Shown: positions 9,192 to 18,046 of the stretch, piece by piece | Layout of the letters: the number at the start of each line of letters is the position of its first letter | Numbering within the stretch: position 1 is the stretch's first letter | Source of the DNA: JABMQB01 sp963678235 | GTDB taxonomy: Bacteria > Bacteroidota > Bacteroidia > Bacteroidales > Prolixibacteraceae | Length of the DNA stretch: 64,000 nt | Direction of reading: 5' to 3' | Assembly: GCA_963678235.1 (NCBI GenBank) | Contig: OY782766.1 | Location: forward strand, 4,030,001-4,094,000 | The notes under the pieces: generated by a model | Told to the model about the DNA's origin: nothing | Database searches by the model: none | Seen by the model: only the letters and a program-made list of their open reading frames with translations | Translations under genes and position numbers: made by a program

Positions 9192-11540
9192 ATGAAAAAC
9201 TTGCATTTTATTTTTCGGATGTTTAAACGAAACCCGCTATTGGTTTACGTAAATATACCAGGGTTAGCAATAGGTCTTAGCGCGGTTATTTTACTTTCAA
9301 TTTACCTGAAACACGAATTAAGTTTCGATAAGCACTTCAAAAATAAAGACCATGTGGTGCGTTTGTATAATTCGGTGACAGCAAATGGAAATTCTACCAA
9401 TTATGGCATTTGTTTGCGAAAATCGTACACCGAATTGCCTGGGCAGGTTCCCGAGATTGAATCTGCTACCCAAATCTATAGGGGCTGGACGGTAACAACA
9501 GAGCTGAATGAAGAGCGTTACCCTGGGTTACAATTGTTATACGCCGATAAAGATTTTTTTGACGTTTTTGGACTTGAGTTGATTTACGGCAACAAAAAGG
9601 AAGCACTTGCCGGTTTAGATAAAATTGTATTAAACGAAACTTCTGCAAAAAAAATATTTGGGCGCACAGATTGTGTGGGTGAGGTAATCAAAATGTCGGA
9701 TAACCCGGTTACGGTGAGCGGTGTAATTAAAGACTTACCGAGTGCCACGCACTTTAATTTCGATGTTTTGGCTTCCATGGAATCAATTCACCCCGAACAT
9801 TGGGGCGGTTTGGAGCTATTTACATATTATCGGATAAACGATCGTGCAGATATTAATTTGGTTGGTGAAAAAATAGCTGCTGCAAATGACAATATTATGC
9901 AACCCTGGGCACAACCATTTAATGCAAGCGTTAAGTCAGGTGTCGAGAAACTAACTGCCTTGCACCTTCATACGGTAGTTCGTGGTGATTTATCGGCAAA
10001 AGCAAATACAACACAGATTATGATTGTGGCTGCAATTGCTTTTTTTATCTTGCTTATCGCGCTCATCAATTTTATAAATTTATATGTGTTGCATGGTGAA
10101 AAACGGATTGCAGAAATTGCTGCACGAAAATCACTAGGTGCAACAAAAGCCGCCCTGTCAAAACTATTTTTCAGTGAAACGGGTGTAATTGGATTAATCT
10201 CGTTTGTACTGGCAATTATTTTTTCGGTGCTTGTGCATCCTTATTTTGCACAGGTAATGCAAAGTAAAATAAGCTACCACGATTTGTTTTCATCATCCGG
10301 GATATTTGTATCTATCCTTATTTTATTCGTATTGATCTTTGCTGCCGGGGCTTATCCAAGTTATTACCTGTCGAAACTTGATTTGGTGAATGCACTTAAA
10401 GGCAAGTCGCTGAAAATAAAGCGAAAAAGTGCATTGTCGCGGGTTGCTGTGGTATTACAATTTACAATTTCCGTATTTTTGATAATTGCCTTTTCGGTTG
10501 TCTTGGCACAAACGCACTACATGAAAAATATGCCCCTTGGTTTTAATCCCGATCAGGTAATTGGGATTACCAATTTTGATCAACTTATTAGAAAAAGTGC
10601 GCCTTCAATCGAGGATGAGCTTCGTCAATTGGCCTTTGTTAAGCAGGTGGGCTCATCGACACATGGAATGGGGAATGGCACCAGTGGCCAGGGAATTAAA
10701 ATGTATGGCTCCCCCGACAACTCATTAGGGATAAACGAATACCGTATCAATCCCGGTTTTGATAAAACTATGCAGTTGGAGTTGGTTGAGGGTCGTTACT
10801 TTAATAATTCGGAAGCCGATAAAAATGGCGTGATTTTGAATGAATCGGCTGTAAAAATGCTTGGTGGCGATGTGGAAACAGGAAGCCTTGTTGATATGCA
10901 CGGGGAAGCATTAACTGTTATTGGCATCGTAAAAGATTTCTTTTATATCGATCACCCCGGGGAAGCAATTGCCCCGTTGGTATTAACAAATTACTGGTAT
11001 AATGTCCGGAATATTTACATACGGACACATAGCAATTTGTCGCTTGCACAACAAACACAAATTGAGCAATTATTTAAAAGCTATTCGCCCGGGTTTATTT
11101 ATAGCCAGTTTTCCATTAAAGATGTCTATTCCAATAAATTTAAAGGGGAAGAACGTATTATTAAACTTGTATCTTCCGGTGCCATTATGGCAATTATTAT
11201 AAGTTTTATTGGTTTAATGGCCCTTTCCATATTGAACGTTAACCGCCGTAAAAAAGAGATTGGTATTCGCAAAGTAATCGGAAGTTCTGAAGTTGAAGTT
11301 GTTCGCTCATTACTTTCCGAAACCTTTGTTCTGGTTTGCATTGCAATAGCAATAGCTTGTGTTGGGAGTTACTATGCTCTGCAAAACTGGCTCGCAGGTT
11401 TTGTTGACAGGATTGCTTTATCGCCCGTTTACTTTTTGGCAGGTTCTGTTTTTGCATTGTTAATTGCTTTTCTGGCTGTTGGATGGAAAAGCTGGCAGGC
11501 GGCAACCCGGAATCCGGTGGAGGCACTTAGGTATGAATAA
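9192..11540 (+). CDS. FtsX/MacB-type ABC transporter permease (paralog 4)
   Basis: 782 residues from the ATG at 9192. First helix near 19-38, first periplasmic domain to about 270, helix cluster with AEIAARKSLGAT, second module starting near 415 (VVLQFTISVFLIIAFSVVL), and a final cluster with KEIGIRKVIGSSE. The last 80 residues lack the LNKDF and WLENFAYKT motifs found in most neighbours, yet the extreme end is again ATRNPVEALRYE. The gene is intact. It is followed at its stop codon by a class 2 spacer identical to the one after paralog 2, even though the two coding tails differ. Confidence 0.94.
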   Translation: MKNLHFIFRMFKRNPLLVYVNIPGLAIGLSAVILLSIYLKHELSFDKHFKNKDHVVRLYNSVTANGNSTNYGICLRKSYTELPGQVPEIESATQIYRGWTVTTELNEERYPGLQLLYADKDFFDVFGLELIYGNKKEALAGLDKIVLNETSAKKIFGRTDCVGEVIKMSDNPVTVSGVIKDLPSATHFNFDVLASMESIHPEHWGGLELFTYYRINDRADINLVGEKIAAANDNIMQPWAQPFNASVKSGVEKLTALHLHTVVRGDLSAKANTTQIMIVAAIAFFILLIALINFINLYVLHGEKRIAEIAARKSLGATKAALSKLFFSETGVIGLISFVLAIIFSVLVHPYFAQVMQSKISYHDLFSSSGIFVSILILFVLIFAAGAYPSYYLSKLDLVNALKGKSLKIKRKSALSRVAVVLQFTISVFLIIAFSVVLAQTHYMKNMPLGFNPDQVIGITNFDQLIRKSAPSIEDELRQLAFVKQVGSSTHGMGNGTSGQGIKMYGSPDNSLGINEYRINPGFDKTMQLELVEGRYFNNSEADKNGVILNESAVKMLGGDVETGSLVDMHGEALTVIGIVKDFFYIDHPGEAIAPLVLTNYWYNVRNIYIRTHSNLSLAQQTQIEQLFKSYSPGFIYSQFSIKDVYSNKFKGEERIIKLVSSGAIMAIIISFIGLMALSILNVNRRKKEIGIRKVIGSSEVEVVRSLLSETFVLVCIAIAIACVGSYYALQNWLAGFVDRIALSPVYFLAGSVFALLIAFLAVGWKSWQAATRNPVEALRYE

Positions 11541-11662
11541 AAGCCTCCCCTAACCCCTCCAAAGGAGGGGAAGATGGTACAGATAGATCAGGAATAAACA
11601 ATTGAAAAATGAAGAATAAAAAAAACAAAGTACACTTGGGAAAGTCCCCCTTTGGGGGATAT
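11541..11662. repeat. Spacer repeat class 2, copy 2 (uninterrupted)
   Basis: It looks identical over 122 bases to 4801-4922. It continues without a break into AGGGGGCTGTAACCC, so it shows the empty target site of the IS element at 4923-6490. Confidence 0.92.
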
Positions 11663-11667
11663 AGGGG

Positions 11668-11722
11668 GCTGTAACCCGAAATCCTGTTGATCCCGATTGA
11701 ATCGGGATTAAGGTATGAATAA
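11668..11722 (+). repeat. Fossil permease 3' tail with palindrome insert, copy 4
   Basis: It encodes A-V-T-R-N-P-V-D, then the palindrome TCCCGATTGAATCGGGA (11691-11707), then TTAAGGTATGAATAA, the codons for L-R-Y-E-stop with the stop intact. A class 3 spacer begins at this fossil stop exactly as one does after a real permease gene. Confidence 0.82.
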
Positions 11723-11920
11723 GCCTCCCCTAACCCCTCCAAAGGAGGGGAACTTGGATCAGCAAAATTGAAAAATGAACATGTATAAAATTAACGAATA
11801 ATCACAGTCCTAACTCCTCCCCTTTGGGGAGGTCGGGAGGGGCTTCTTAAAAGTCCCCCTTTGGGGGATTTTGGGGGCTGCATCTCAGGGGGAGAATTAA
11901 AGAGGGGGTCATATTAATGT
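11721..11920. repeat. Spacer repeat class 3, copy 1 (follows fossil tail)
   Basis: It starts AAGCCTCCCCTAACCCCTCC and carries the hairpin CCTCCCCTTTGGGGAGG (11817-11833) and a CCCCCTTTGGGGG module. Its layout matches the spacers after paralogs 7, 8 and 9. The rest of the gap, to 12136, shows two copies of ATTAGACA about 25 bases apart and nothing else I recognise. Confidence 0.8.
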
Positions 11921-12136
11921 TTTTAAAGAATTAAAATTGAATATTCGTTGAAAGCTAATTGTCGAATGGCATATTTCTTTGACAAAAAATTAGACAGCTG
12001 ATGTAAAATAATTAGACATTGGCTGTTTTGCTTTGTTTTGTTATGCTCAGAGCATCAGTGGATTATAGTTAGGCTTCATATTTGAATAGGTAATTGCAAA
12101 TAATTTTTGGCTTGAAAACCCACGGATTTGACCTAA

Positions 12137-12754
12137 ATGAACTTGAAACAAAACTTGAATATAAAACGGCTCATCTTTATCCTCCTGTTTCTTTTTATAA
12201 AAAGCGTTAGTTATTCTATTGATCCAGATAAAGTGCCCCCTCTTATTCCTTATTGGGCATTTGGCCATTGGATTTGGGAGGACGAGCGCAACACCTCAGA
12301 TGCTGTAACGGAATTAACGCAGGCTTATTTTGATCATCAAATTCCCGTTGACGCATTGATTATTGATAGTCCGTGGATGGTTCAGTACAACGATTTTATT
12401 TGGGATACCAACAGATACCCACAAGCGCAACAAATGGTTGAAGACTTGCAAAGCAAAGGGATTAAAGACCAGTTAAAAAATATTTATCTTTCAGCTAACT
12501 ACGGTTTTTCAGGCATTGCCTGCGAAATAGGTGGTTACTGGAAGATACCCTCAACAAAAGAGCAGTTTATTGTTGACGAAGAAAACGGATCAATTAAGGT
12601 TGATTCAGAACGAAAATTAGATGTAGTATTTTTAGTGAAACAACAAGTAAAACCCCGAAAAGTAAAAGGGGCGGATGCTTACACCTATATTGAGGAAAAC
12701 AAAATGCTCAGAATTGATAAATCAGGGACAAATTTTCAATTAAAAATCCAATAA
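12137..12754 (+). pseudogene. Remnant of a family GH31 glycoside hydrolase with two internal in-frame deletions
   Basis: The 205-residue product has a signal peptide (about 1-28). Residues 38-110 (PYWAFGHWIWEDERNT, then IPVDALIIDSPWMVQYNDF, then the YPQAQQMVEDLQSKGIK region) match the first part of a GH31 catalytic barrel. It then jumps to IYLSANYGFSGIACEIGGYW near 117-136, which in GH31 enzymes lies far downstream, after the catalytic nucleophile. A second jump near residue 148 leads to a beta-rich C-terminal end. Full GH31 enzymes are several times longer, so at least two blocks are missing, including the region with the catalytic aspartates; the product should be inactive. It keeps an open frame and an ATG. 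It is the only carbohydrate-active gene in the array and is probably a relic of a replaced locus. The family call rests on my recall of GH31 motifs. Confidence 0.72.
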
Positions 12755-12812
12755 ACCAGGAATTTGAATATAAAATATCATTTAAACCAAATTATAAATC
12801 AGTATAGAGAAC

Positions 12813-15245
12813 ATGACTTCACATTTTATTAAATTATTCTTCCGGAACCTTTCAAAAAACAAAATTATTTCAGGGATAAACATTGCCGGATTGGTATTGG
12901 GTTTGCTGGGCACAATCCTGATTCTTGAATACGTGTTTTTTCATTGGAGTTTCGATAAATACCAGGCGAATGCTTCAGATGTTTACAGAGTGGTTTATAA
13001 CCGCTACCAAAATGGGGAATTGCAATGGAAAACCGCCAACTCATTTTGCCCCACCGGAAGATATCTGAAAAATACATTTCCAGAGGTTAAAGAGTATGCC
13101 AATATCTCCAGGAAGTATAATATTTTGATTTCATTGATTGACAAAAGTGGCGAAAAACAATCGTTCAATATTGATAAAACGTATTATGCCACCAGCTCTC
13201 TTTTCAACATGTTTTCGATTGAGCTATTACAGGGAAATACTAATGGCTTGGACAAACCCAACTCGGTTTTTCTTTCGCAGCGTGCTGCAACTAAATACTT
13301 TGGCGATAAAAATCCGGTAGGGGAAATACTTACCGTAAACAATACTGAAAAACATACAATCGTTGGGGTTTACAAAACCATTCCTTCGAATTCACATCTT
13401 CAAAGCGACTTTCTCTTTTCGTTCGAAGATATTTTAGTCCGAAATCCGGGGCTACGCAACAATTGGAGTGGCGACTATTTACACACCTACATCCAAATGA
13501 TTCCCGGAAGTGATTATAATAGGTTTGAGCAAACCGCATTGCCACAAATGGTTCAGGATAATTATGCGGAAAGATTGGCAAGCAGAAATTCACGCGATGA
13601 ATACTTTCTTCAGCCTTTGCCTGATATCCATCTCCATTCAAACATCGAATACGAAACAGAAACACCGGGCAATGCCAAGGCAGTGAAAATCCTTTTTGGC
13701 TTTGCCATCTTTTTTATCATCATTGCTTGGGTTAATTACATTAATCTGGTTACGGCAAAAGCGATTGAACGGGCAAAGGAAATCGGGGTGAAAAAAGTAA
13801 GTGGAAAAACCGCTAAGTCATTGGTTTTTCAATTTATTGGCGAAGCTTTTTTGTTTAACCTGATTAGTTTGCTAATAGTAGTTGGACTTTGGTTTATTAT
13901 AAATCCGTTTTACATGCGTTTAACCGGGATCGACAGCATTACAAGTTTCCTTACGATAAAGAATGGAATGGTTGCGTTGTTGTTTTTTGTTGGCGGAATA
14001 CTACTTTCAAGCCTTTATCCGGCTTTTGTACTTTCATCGTTTAAACCGGCAAGTATTTTAAAAGGGAAGTTTGGGAATACAAAACAAGGCATTGCTTTTC
14101 GGAAAAGCCTGGTTACTGTTCAGTTTGTCGTTTCCATTATTTTATTGACCGGAACCATTATTACCTATCAGCAAGTTAATTTTTTGCTCCATAAAGACAT
14201 GGGCTTAAACTATAAATCGAAAATCGCTATTAAGGCACCAAAGCCAGGTGAAGATCATTCGGTTTATAGCAGTAAATTGAAAGTTTTAGAAAATAAACTG
14301 GCATCGCATCCCGCTGTTGAGAACTATACTTTTGCTTCTGAAATTCCGGGGCATGAGATCAACAGTTGGTTTTTTGGATACCGTAAAGGTTTCGACCGAA
14401 CCGATGGGAAAGCATATTTTAGGATCGATATTGATCAGCATTTTGGTGATTTTTACGATATTAAAATGCTTGCCGGAAGGCATTTCCGTGAAAGCGACCA
14501 GGAAGGTCAACGCAATATTCTTCTAAATGAAAAAGGAATGCAGCGTTTGGGCTTTACCAATCCCGAAGAAGCAATCAACAAAGTAGTTACAAATGGTAGG
14601 GTTGAGTACCAAATTATTGGTATTTTTCAGGATTTCAATTTTTATTCGGTGAAAGTTGATCCGGTACCAACAGTATTTACCCTAAGGGAAAGCAGCAAAC
14701 AATTTATGGGTGTACAAGTTAGTCAAACAACTATGGCAAGTTTGCAGCCGGTTTTAAAAGATTTCCAAAATACCTATGCCGAGGTTTTCCCGGGAAGCCC
14801 GTTTGATTATTCAATAATCGAACAAAAAGCAACCACCGATTTAAGCACCGATAAAACGTTTGCCGCAGTTTTTGGGGTGTTTTCGTTCATGGCAATTGCT
14901 GTTTCTGTGATTGGTATTCTGGGATTGATTATCATAACCATCAATCAGAACCTAAAAGAAATGGGCGTTAGAAAGGTACTTGGCGCCGAATTGTCTCATA
15001 TTTATGTGATACTCACCAAAAGCATGTCAAAGCAGTTTATTGCAGCAATTTTAGTGGCTGTACCTTTGGGTATTTTTGGTTTCCAGAAATGGTTTTTAAA
15101 TACGTATAAAGACCATATCAACCTAAGTTGGGTACATTTAATGCTTCCCGTTCTTCTATTAAGCATTATTTTTATGCTTATAATATATATTCAGTCACAA
15201 AAAGTAATACGTCTAAGCACAACAAGTGTGTTAAAGTCAGAATAG
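12813..15245 (+). CDS. FtsX/MacB-type ABC transporter permease with atypical C-terminus (paralog 5)
   Basis: 810 residues from the ATG at 12813. First helix near 23-43 (INIAGLVLGLLGTILILEYV), first periplasmic domain to about 285, helix cluster with KEIGVKKVSGKT, second module starting near 427, and a final cluster with KEMGVRKVLGAE. It is the only complete paralog here that lacks the RNPVEALRYE end; it finishes IRLSTTSVLKSE. It also lacks a repetitive spacer after its stop: only 53 bases separate it from paralog 6, so the two may be cotranscribed. It may be an independent arrival rather than a local duplicate. Confidence 0.93.
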   Translation: MTSHFIKLFFRNLSKNKIISGINIAGLVLGLLGTILILEYVFFHWSFDKYQANASDVYRVVYNRYQNGELQWKTANSFCPTGRYLKNTFPEVKEYANISRKYNILISLIDKSGEKQSFNIDKTYYATSSLFNMFSIELLQGNTNGLDKPNSVFLSQRAATKYFGDKNPVGEILTVNNTEKHTIVGVYKTIPSNSHLQSDFLFSFEDILVRNPGLRNNWSGDYLHTYIQMIPGSDYNRFEQTALPQMVQDNYAERLASRNSRDEYFLQPLPDIHLHSNIEYETETPGNAKAVKILFGFAIFFIIIAWVNYINLVTAKAIERAKEIGVKKVSGKTAKSLVFQFIGEAFLFNLISLLIVVGLWFIINPFYMRLTGIDSITSFLTIKNGMVALLFFVGGILLSSLYPAFVLSSFKPASILKGKFGNTKQGIAFRKSLVTVQFVVSIILLTGTIITYQQVNFLLHKDMGLNYKSKIAIKAPKPGEDHSVYSSKLKVLENKLASHPAVENYTFASEIPGHEINSWFFGYRKGFDRTDGKAYFRIDIDQHFGDFYDIKMLAGRHFRESDQEGQRNILLNEKGMQRLGFTNPEEAINKVVTNGRVEYQIIGIFQDFNFYSVKVDPVPTVFTLRESSKQFMGVQVSQTTMASLQPVLKDFQNTYAEVFPGSPFDYSIIEQKATTDLSTDKTFAAVFGVFSFMAIAVSVIGILGLIIITINQNLKEMGVRKVLGAELSHIYVILTKSMSKQFIAAILVAVPLGIFGFQKWFLNTYKDHINLSWVHLMLPVLLLSIIFMLIIYIQSQKVIRLSTTSVLKSE

Positions 15246-15298
15246 AAATAGGTTTAAATTTAATGGACATTGACTAAAAAACGACATAAACTACCAAC

Positions 15299-17746
15299 AT
15301 GAAAAGATACTTGAACAGTTTCCTGAGGAGGCATTTTTTTAAAAACCGCACAAGCACAGCAATTAATATATTAAGCCTGGTGATAGCATTCACCTCTTGT
15401 TTGCTTATTTATTCGTACACTTTAAACGAGTTTTCGTATGATAAAAACTTTGAGCAGCATGAGCAGTTATACCGGGTCGCATCAAAAGTGCGGATGGGTG
15501 GTGTTGATTTTAGCTCAGCAATGGTTGCTCCGCCACTGGCCAAAACATTGGTGCGGGAAATTCCGGAAGTTGAAAAAGCAACGCGGCTGTGGCAATGGAT
15601 GCTCTCAGTAAAAAAGGAAACCGATCAGGGTGAAGTAATATCCTACAATGAAGATTTGGTTACCGAGGCAGATTCCAACTTTTTTGATGTGTTCGATTTT
15701 GAATTGCTTCGAGGCAATGTAAAAACCTGCTTGAAAAGTCCCAATGCGATTGTTTTAACAAAAGAAACTGCAATTAAATATTTTGGAAAAGAAGCCTTCG
15801 ACCGTGGTGAAATATTGGGTAAAAACCTTCATATGAAACTTTTCGGCCGATATCGTCCATACCAGATAATGGGAATTTGCGAAACACCACCAAAACAACT
15901 TCATTTTGGGTTTAGCATCTTATTTTCAAGCAGTAACGATCCGGATAGCAACACCAACCATTGGCTGAACAATACGTACTATACGTATGCCCTCCTGAAC
16001 CCGGCTTCCAATCCAAAACTGGTGGAAGATAAACTTAAGGGGATTGTCGATAAATATGTGAACTCCGGATATGGAAAAGAATTCGCCCTAAGTGAAAATA
16101 CGGCTTCTGATTATTGGATGTACACGCTGCAACCAATTACCAGCATTCATTTACAATCAAATTACGAACGTGAATTAAAAGTCAATAGCAGCATTAAGAA
16201 TATTAAAATTGGGATAGGAATCGCAATTATGATTTTGGTAATTGCTTTGTTGAATTATATGAACCTGTTTACCGTAAGCAACCTGAAACGTTCAAAAGAA
16301 ATAGCTGTTCGTAAGATTTCCGGGATGTATAAAGGTACTGTGTTTATGGGTTTTATTTCAGAATCGGTATTTTTTGTATTGATTGCAATGGTTATTGCCA
16401 TGGTTATTACCTTGTTCTCGTTTCGGTTATTGGAACCAATTTCTGCAGGAATTCGTGACCTGGCGATACTTAAAGAGCCATTAACCTATGTTTTGGTTCT
16501 TGTTTTGATCCTGGTTTCAGGAGTAGCAGGTGGGGTTTATCCTGCCCTTAAAATGATTGGAACAAGAAACATCCTCTTGCTAAAATCAGTGTTTGAAGAA
16601 AGTAAAAGCGGCAATGGATTTCGTCAGGTTTTGGTCATCTCACAATTTGTGATTGCCATTATTTTAATTGTTTCATCCATTACTGTGTCGCGACAGTTGG
16701 ATTTTATGTTGAGTAAAAATCCGGGATTCGATAATGAGCATATTATGGTGTGTGAGGCACCTGTTATGGCTTTGCGGAATAATTTTGAGAATTTTAAGGC
16801 AAAGTTGTTGAGCAAACCAGAAATATTAGCAGTATCAACAGCCAATACGGTTCCGGGCGATGGAGAGTTTAGTTTTCCCTTGTACCTTAAAAAACAGGGT
16901 GAAAACACCCATCAGATGGTTATTCCCTACGAAGGGAGTTACGATTATGTATCAACGCTTGGCTTGGATATAATTGAGGGCCGTGACTTTGCTAAAAATT
17001 ACGACGACCAAAATAGTATTATCCTGAACGAAACTGCCGTTAAGACTTTAGGGCTTGTTGATCCGGTAGGGAAGTATGTGTATAATAGTGAAGTTCGTAC
17101 CACCAGCGAGGAACTAACGCGTTTAAAAATCGTTGGGGTTGTAAAAGACATTCATTTTGAATCCTTTCATAAAACGATAAAGCCGTTTGCCATCCAACTC
17201 AGGGCTTTTCATAATTATATGGTTCTACGTACTGCTCCTGGAAACCTGTCAGAAACCATTGATTTTGTGCAAAACAGTTGGATAGAAGCGTATCCCGAAT
17301 CTCCTTTTAGTTATACATTTTTAGATAAAAAATTTGAAGCCCTTTATAACAAAGAAGCGGGAATGAAATCCTTTTTCCTATTATTCACCGGGTTGGCAAT
17401 TTTTATTGCGATGATTGGCTTGTTTGCATTATCGGTATTTATTGCCGGACAGCGTACCAAGGAAATTGGTATCCGAAAAGTGAACGGCGCTAAACTGATC
17501 GAAATTTTGACCTTGTTAAATAAAGATTTTGCCATTTGGGTCGCAATAGCATTTGTAATAGCATGCCCGGTTGCTTATTATTTTCTTCATAGTTGGCTGC
17601 AAACATTTGCATTCAAAAGCAATTTGAGCTGGTGGATTTTTGCTTTGGCAGGGCTTATGGCCTTAGTCATTGCCATGCTCACAATTACTTTTCAGTCGTA
17701 CAGGGCTGCAACCAAAAATCCGGTGGATGCATTGCGATACGAATAA
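15299..17746 (+). CDS. FtsX/MacB-type ABC transporter permease (paralog 6)
   Basis: 815 residues from the ATG at 15299, the longest of the set. First helix near 20-40, first periplasmic domain to about 300, helix cluster with KEIAVRKISGMY, second module from about 440, and a final cluster with KEIGIRKVNGAKLIEILTLL. The tail is a variant of the consensus (WLQTFAFKS, LSWWIFALAG, ATKNPVDALRYE). The last codons are TAC-GAA-TAA instead of TAT-GAA-TAA, and no class 1-3 spacer follows. It may form a pair with paralog 5, 53 bases upstream. Confidence 0.94.
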   Translation: MKRYLNSFLRRHFFKNRTSTAINILSLVIAFTSCLLIYSYTLNEFSYDKNFEQHEQLYRVASKVRMGGVDFSSAMVAPPLAKTLVREIPEVEKATRLWQWMLSVKKETDQGEVISYNEDLVTEADSNFFDVFDFELLRGNVKTCLKSPNAIVLTKETAIKYFGKEAFDRGEILGKNLHMKLFGRYRPYQIMGICETPPKQLHFGFSILFSSSNDPDSNTNHWLNNTYYTYALLNPASNPKLVEDKLKGIVDKYVNSGYGKEFALSENTASDYWMYTLQPITSIHLQSNYERELKVNSSIKNIKIGIGIAIMILVIALLNYMNLFTVSNLKRSKEIAVRKISGMYKGTVFMGFISESVFFVLIAMVIAMVITLFSFRLLEPISAGIRDLAILKEPLTYVLVLVLILVSGVAGGVYPALKMIGTRNILLLKSVFEESKSGNGFRQVLVISQFVIAIILIVSSITVSRQLDFMLSKNPGFDNEHIMVCEAPVMALRNNFENFKAKLLSKPEILAVSTANTVPGDGEFSFPLYLKKQGENTHQMVIPYEGSYDYVSTLGLDIIEGRDFAKNYDDQNSIILNETAVKTLGLVDPVGKYVYNSEVRTTSEELTRLKIVGVVKDIHFESFHKTIKPFAIQLRAFHNYMVLRTAPGNLSETIDFVQNSWIEAYPESPFSYTFLDKKFEALYNKEAGMKSFFLLFTGLAIFIAMIGLFALSVFIAGQRTKEIGIRKVNGAKLIEILTLLNKDFAIWVAIAFVIACPVAYYFLHSWLQTFAFKSNLSWWIFALAGLMALVIAMLTITFQSYRAATKNPVDALRYE

Positions 17747-18046
17747 TCCGCTTTTGCATCATCTAACTCCCTAAAGGGATAAACGGCAAAAGCTACTGAA
17801 GATGATTATAAACTACTTTGGTTTTAGTCACTGGCATAAGATGCCCCTCGGGGATTTAGTGGTAAACGATTCTTTTGGTGCAATTGCAAAACTTTAAAAA
17901 AATTCAATTAAATCTGTCAATCTTTTTTACAGATATTGTTTTTTAAGGAAAATTGGCAACGTTCTTGTTTTAATCGAGCTGGCTGTGGCTATATGAAGTT
18001 CTGGGAAAGATCAGTTCCCATTAGATTAAACTTATAAGATTAAACT
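17747..18046. other. Intergenic region between permeases 6 and 7
   Basis: No gene is visible in these 300 bases. GCTTTTGC near 17752 and its complement GCAAAAGC near 17786 enclose CCCTAAAGGG, which could form a hairpin behind paralog 6. ATCTGT and ACAGAT near 17914-17936 form a second weak inverted repeat. Neither is strong enough to call a terminator or operator. Confidence 0.4.

Noticed and set aside
11527..11742. Minus-strand frame across the spacer repeats and similar frames at 4673-4939.
   Set aside because: They merely translate the repetitive spacer DNA, giving the same peptide from identical repeats.
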